A DNA stretch of 64,000 nucleotides from an uncultured Bariatricus sp. (GTDB lineage: Bacteria > Bacillota > Clostridia > Lachnospirales > Lachnospiraceae): assembly GCA_934307065.1 (NCBI GenBank), contig CAKRCD010000006.1, positions 1-64,000 of the forward strand, given 5' to 3'. Below, piece after piece: positions 62,927 through 64,000 of the stretch. Each line of letters opens with the position of its first letter. Within the stretch, counting starts at the first letter, position 1. The notes under the pieces were generated by a model that did no database searches, had not been told where the DNA came from, and worked only from the letters and a program-made list of their open reading frames with translations. The translations under genes were made by a program, and so were the position numbers.

Positions 62927-63814
62927 ATGAAATATGAACGAATTACAATTGATCTGGCACGGAAAGATAATGGAAAAAAATTATATTTCACAAAATTCAA
63001 TTGCCCTGCGAGCTGGGATAACAAAAACATTCTAATGGTACATGGTCTGACTTATACCCAGCATGTCTTTGATATGAAATACAAGGACTATAGCTTTTGT
63101 GAATTTCTGGCCAAAAACGGATGGACTGTATGGAGTCTTGACCTTGGTGGGTATGGACGTTCCGAAGAATATGAAGATGGTTTTGAAGTAACTACCGAAA
63201 ATGCTGCAAAAGATATTTTAACCGCAGTCGAAGAAATCTGTGCTCTTCAAAAAGCAGATAAAATACCGGTTCTTGGATGGTCCTGGGGTACAATGACAAC
63301 AGCCAAAGCAGCTATTATGGACAACACTCACATTAGCCGGATTCTTTGGCTTGGTCCTTTCCTGGGTGGTGTTTTCCCGCCTGCTGAAGTGAAAGAACCG
63401 TTTACATATTTGAATTATTCTTATATTGTTCGTGTATTCCAGCATCTTGGAAATGATGACATGGAAGTAGACTTTGATACGGTAGAACCGGAAGTTTTAG
63501 GTATGTGGGTAGATCATGTTCTTAAAATAGACGGTATGCATGGACGTCCAAATGGTGGAAACCGGGAAATTCTTGGCATGGGAGATAAATGGTCCGTTGA
63601 TATTCCTGCTGTTCCGGTTCCTGTCTGCATTGTTACCGGCGATAACGATTTCTATGTAAATATCGATCGTGTATATCATGCTGCCGAACACTTACCTGAA
63701 GGCACAGAATTGCATCACTATCACGGTGCCGGACATTGTATGTATCTTGAAAAAGACTATTACAAACGTTGCCATCAGGACGTACTGGATTTTATCGAAA
63801 AAGATTTCCAATAA
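62927..63814 (+). CDS. alpha/beta hydrolase
   Basis: Serine hydrolase of 295 residues, probably cytoplasmic. The oxyanion strand is NILMVHGLTYTQHVFD, nucleophile elbow GWSWGTMTTA, acid in VTGDNDFYVN and catalytic His in YHGAGHCMYLE. A lid region with PPAEVKEPFTYLNY lies after the nucleophile. Ribosome site GAGGAGGAATATCT-ATG. The 276-bp gap before it, shared with the HD gene, is AT-rich and contains no gene. Confidence 0.93.
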   Translation: MKYERITIDLARKDNGKKLYFTKFNCPASWDNKNILMVHGLTYTQHVFDMKYKDYSFCEFLAKNGWTVWSLDLGGYGRSEEYEDGFEVTTENAAKDILTAVEEICALQKADKIPVLGWSWGTMTTAKAAIMDNTHISRILWLGPFLGGVFPPAEVKEPFTYLNYSYIVRVFQHLGNDDMEVDFDTVEPEVLGMWVDHVLKIDGMHGRPNGGNREILGMGDKWSVDIPAVPVPVCIVTGDNDFYVNIDRVYHAAEHLPEGTELHHYHGAGHCMYLEKDYYKRCHQDVLDFIEKDFQ

Positions 63815-63833
63815 TATATTACTAATTCTTTGT

Positions 63834-63866
63834 CGCCCCAATTCATTGGAACTGGGGCGATTTTCT
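63834..63866 (+). terminator. terminator between the hydrolase and galM genes
   Basis: CGCCCCAATTC / GAACTGGGGCG stem with a 4-nt loop, followed by ATTTTCT on the plus strand; the galM reading direction also meets it. Confidence 0.8.
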
Positions 63867-63869
63867 AAA

Positions 63870-64000
63870 CTAAATTTTAAACTTAAACATAGTTTCCGTA
63901 TGATAAACTTTACCTGCCTTGCAAACAGGACTTTCAAATGCCGGAATATTGATTGCATTTGGAAAATACTGCGTCTCAAAGCAGATTCCCTGCCGGGGTT
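63870..64000 (-). CDS. galM: aldose 1-epimerase (galactose mutarotase), C-terminal end
   Basis: The last 42 codons of a gene cut by the right edge: GICFETQYFPNAINIPAFES then PVCKAGKVYHTETMFKFKI and stop. This matches the end of GalM (G-I-x-x-E-T-Q-x-x-P-D/N-x-x-N and the final E-x-Y-x-x-T-x-Y-x-F block). The catalytic Glu and His lie outside the window. It fits the galactose theme of the window's left part but is 54 kb away. Confidence 0.85.
   Translation of the reverse strand, partial: PRQGICFETQYFPNAINIPAFESPVCKAGKVYHTETMFKFKI

Overview
The window reads as a chromosomal segment of a low-GC Clostridia genome, most likely a gut Lachnospiraceae (Blautia / Mediterraneibacter / Dorea type). The basis is the two-domain GalT, the galT-galK-mgl arrangement, a DUF3793-flavodoxin pair, a predicted tryptophan ABC transporter under a T-box, the selenium-dependent molybdenum hydroxylase set (YqeB/YqeC/MocA-like/Xdh), glnA followed by an ANTAR protein, and AGGAGG ribosome sites throughout. 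Genus placement is inference. No tRNA, rRNA, CRISPR array, phage or transposase was seen.

Layout. 1-3.8 kb (minus strand): a c-di-GMP-I riboswitch with a terminator leads a solute-binding lipoprotein, a hybrid sensor kinase and a decayed sugar-type solute-binding protein. 3.9-14.7 kb: a NifX-like/SlyD-like fusion, then galactose use (galT, galK, an unknown protein, an AraC-type response regulator) and the mglBAC importer, whose permease has a 200-residue coiled-coil extension. 14.8-16.4 kb: a graveyard of broken genes (subtilase, surface protein, AgrC-like kinase). 16.5-25.8 kb: orphan prepilin, MATE pump, DUF3793/flavodoxin, L25/Ctc, Hsp20 with CIRCE operator, phosphopantetheinyl transferase, and a membrane GGDEF + EAL pair that should make and break c-di-GMP. 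25.9-29 kb: trpXYZ-type transporter behind a T-box with a UGG specifier. 29-32 kb: ferritin plus a helix-turn-helix protein, and glnA with a NitR-like ANTAR protein. 32-43 kb: a long minus-strand run for purine/xanthine hydroxylase and its cofactor: ArsC-like protein, yqeB, yqeC, nth, NCS2 permease, three Xdh subunits, XdhC, a MocA-like/Xpt fusion and a FliB-like protein. 43-56.6 kb: ftsH, a MATE pump, sbcDC, a Tet(M)-like GTPase fused to a YacP/Rae1-type nuclease domain, parvulin, phosphatase, MarR regulator and DegV. 56.6-60.2 kb: a long palindromic element, then an ABC exporter and an ECF sigma factor with a 350-residue extension. 60-64 kb: acyl-CoA ligase, HD protein, alpha/beta hydrolase and the end of galM at the right edge.

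The most unusual items are the Tet(M)-like-YacP fusion (50900-53578), the NifX-SlyD fusion (3922-4773), the MocA-Xpt fusion with an intact internal start site (33268-34458), the ECF-winged-helix sigma factor paired with an ABC exporter (56917-60122), the riboswitch-controlled binding protein/kinase pair, and the 160-nt palindrome at 56602-56763. All function calls come from reading motifs; no database search was run.
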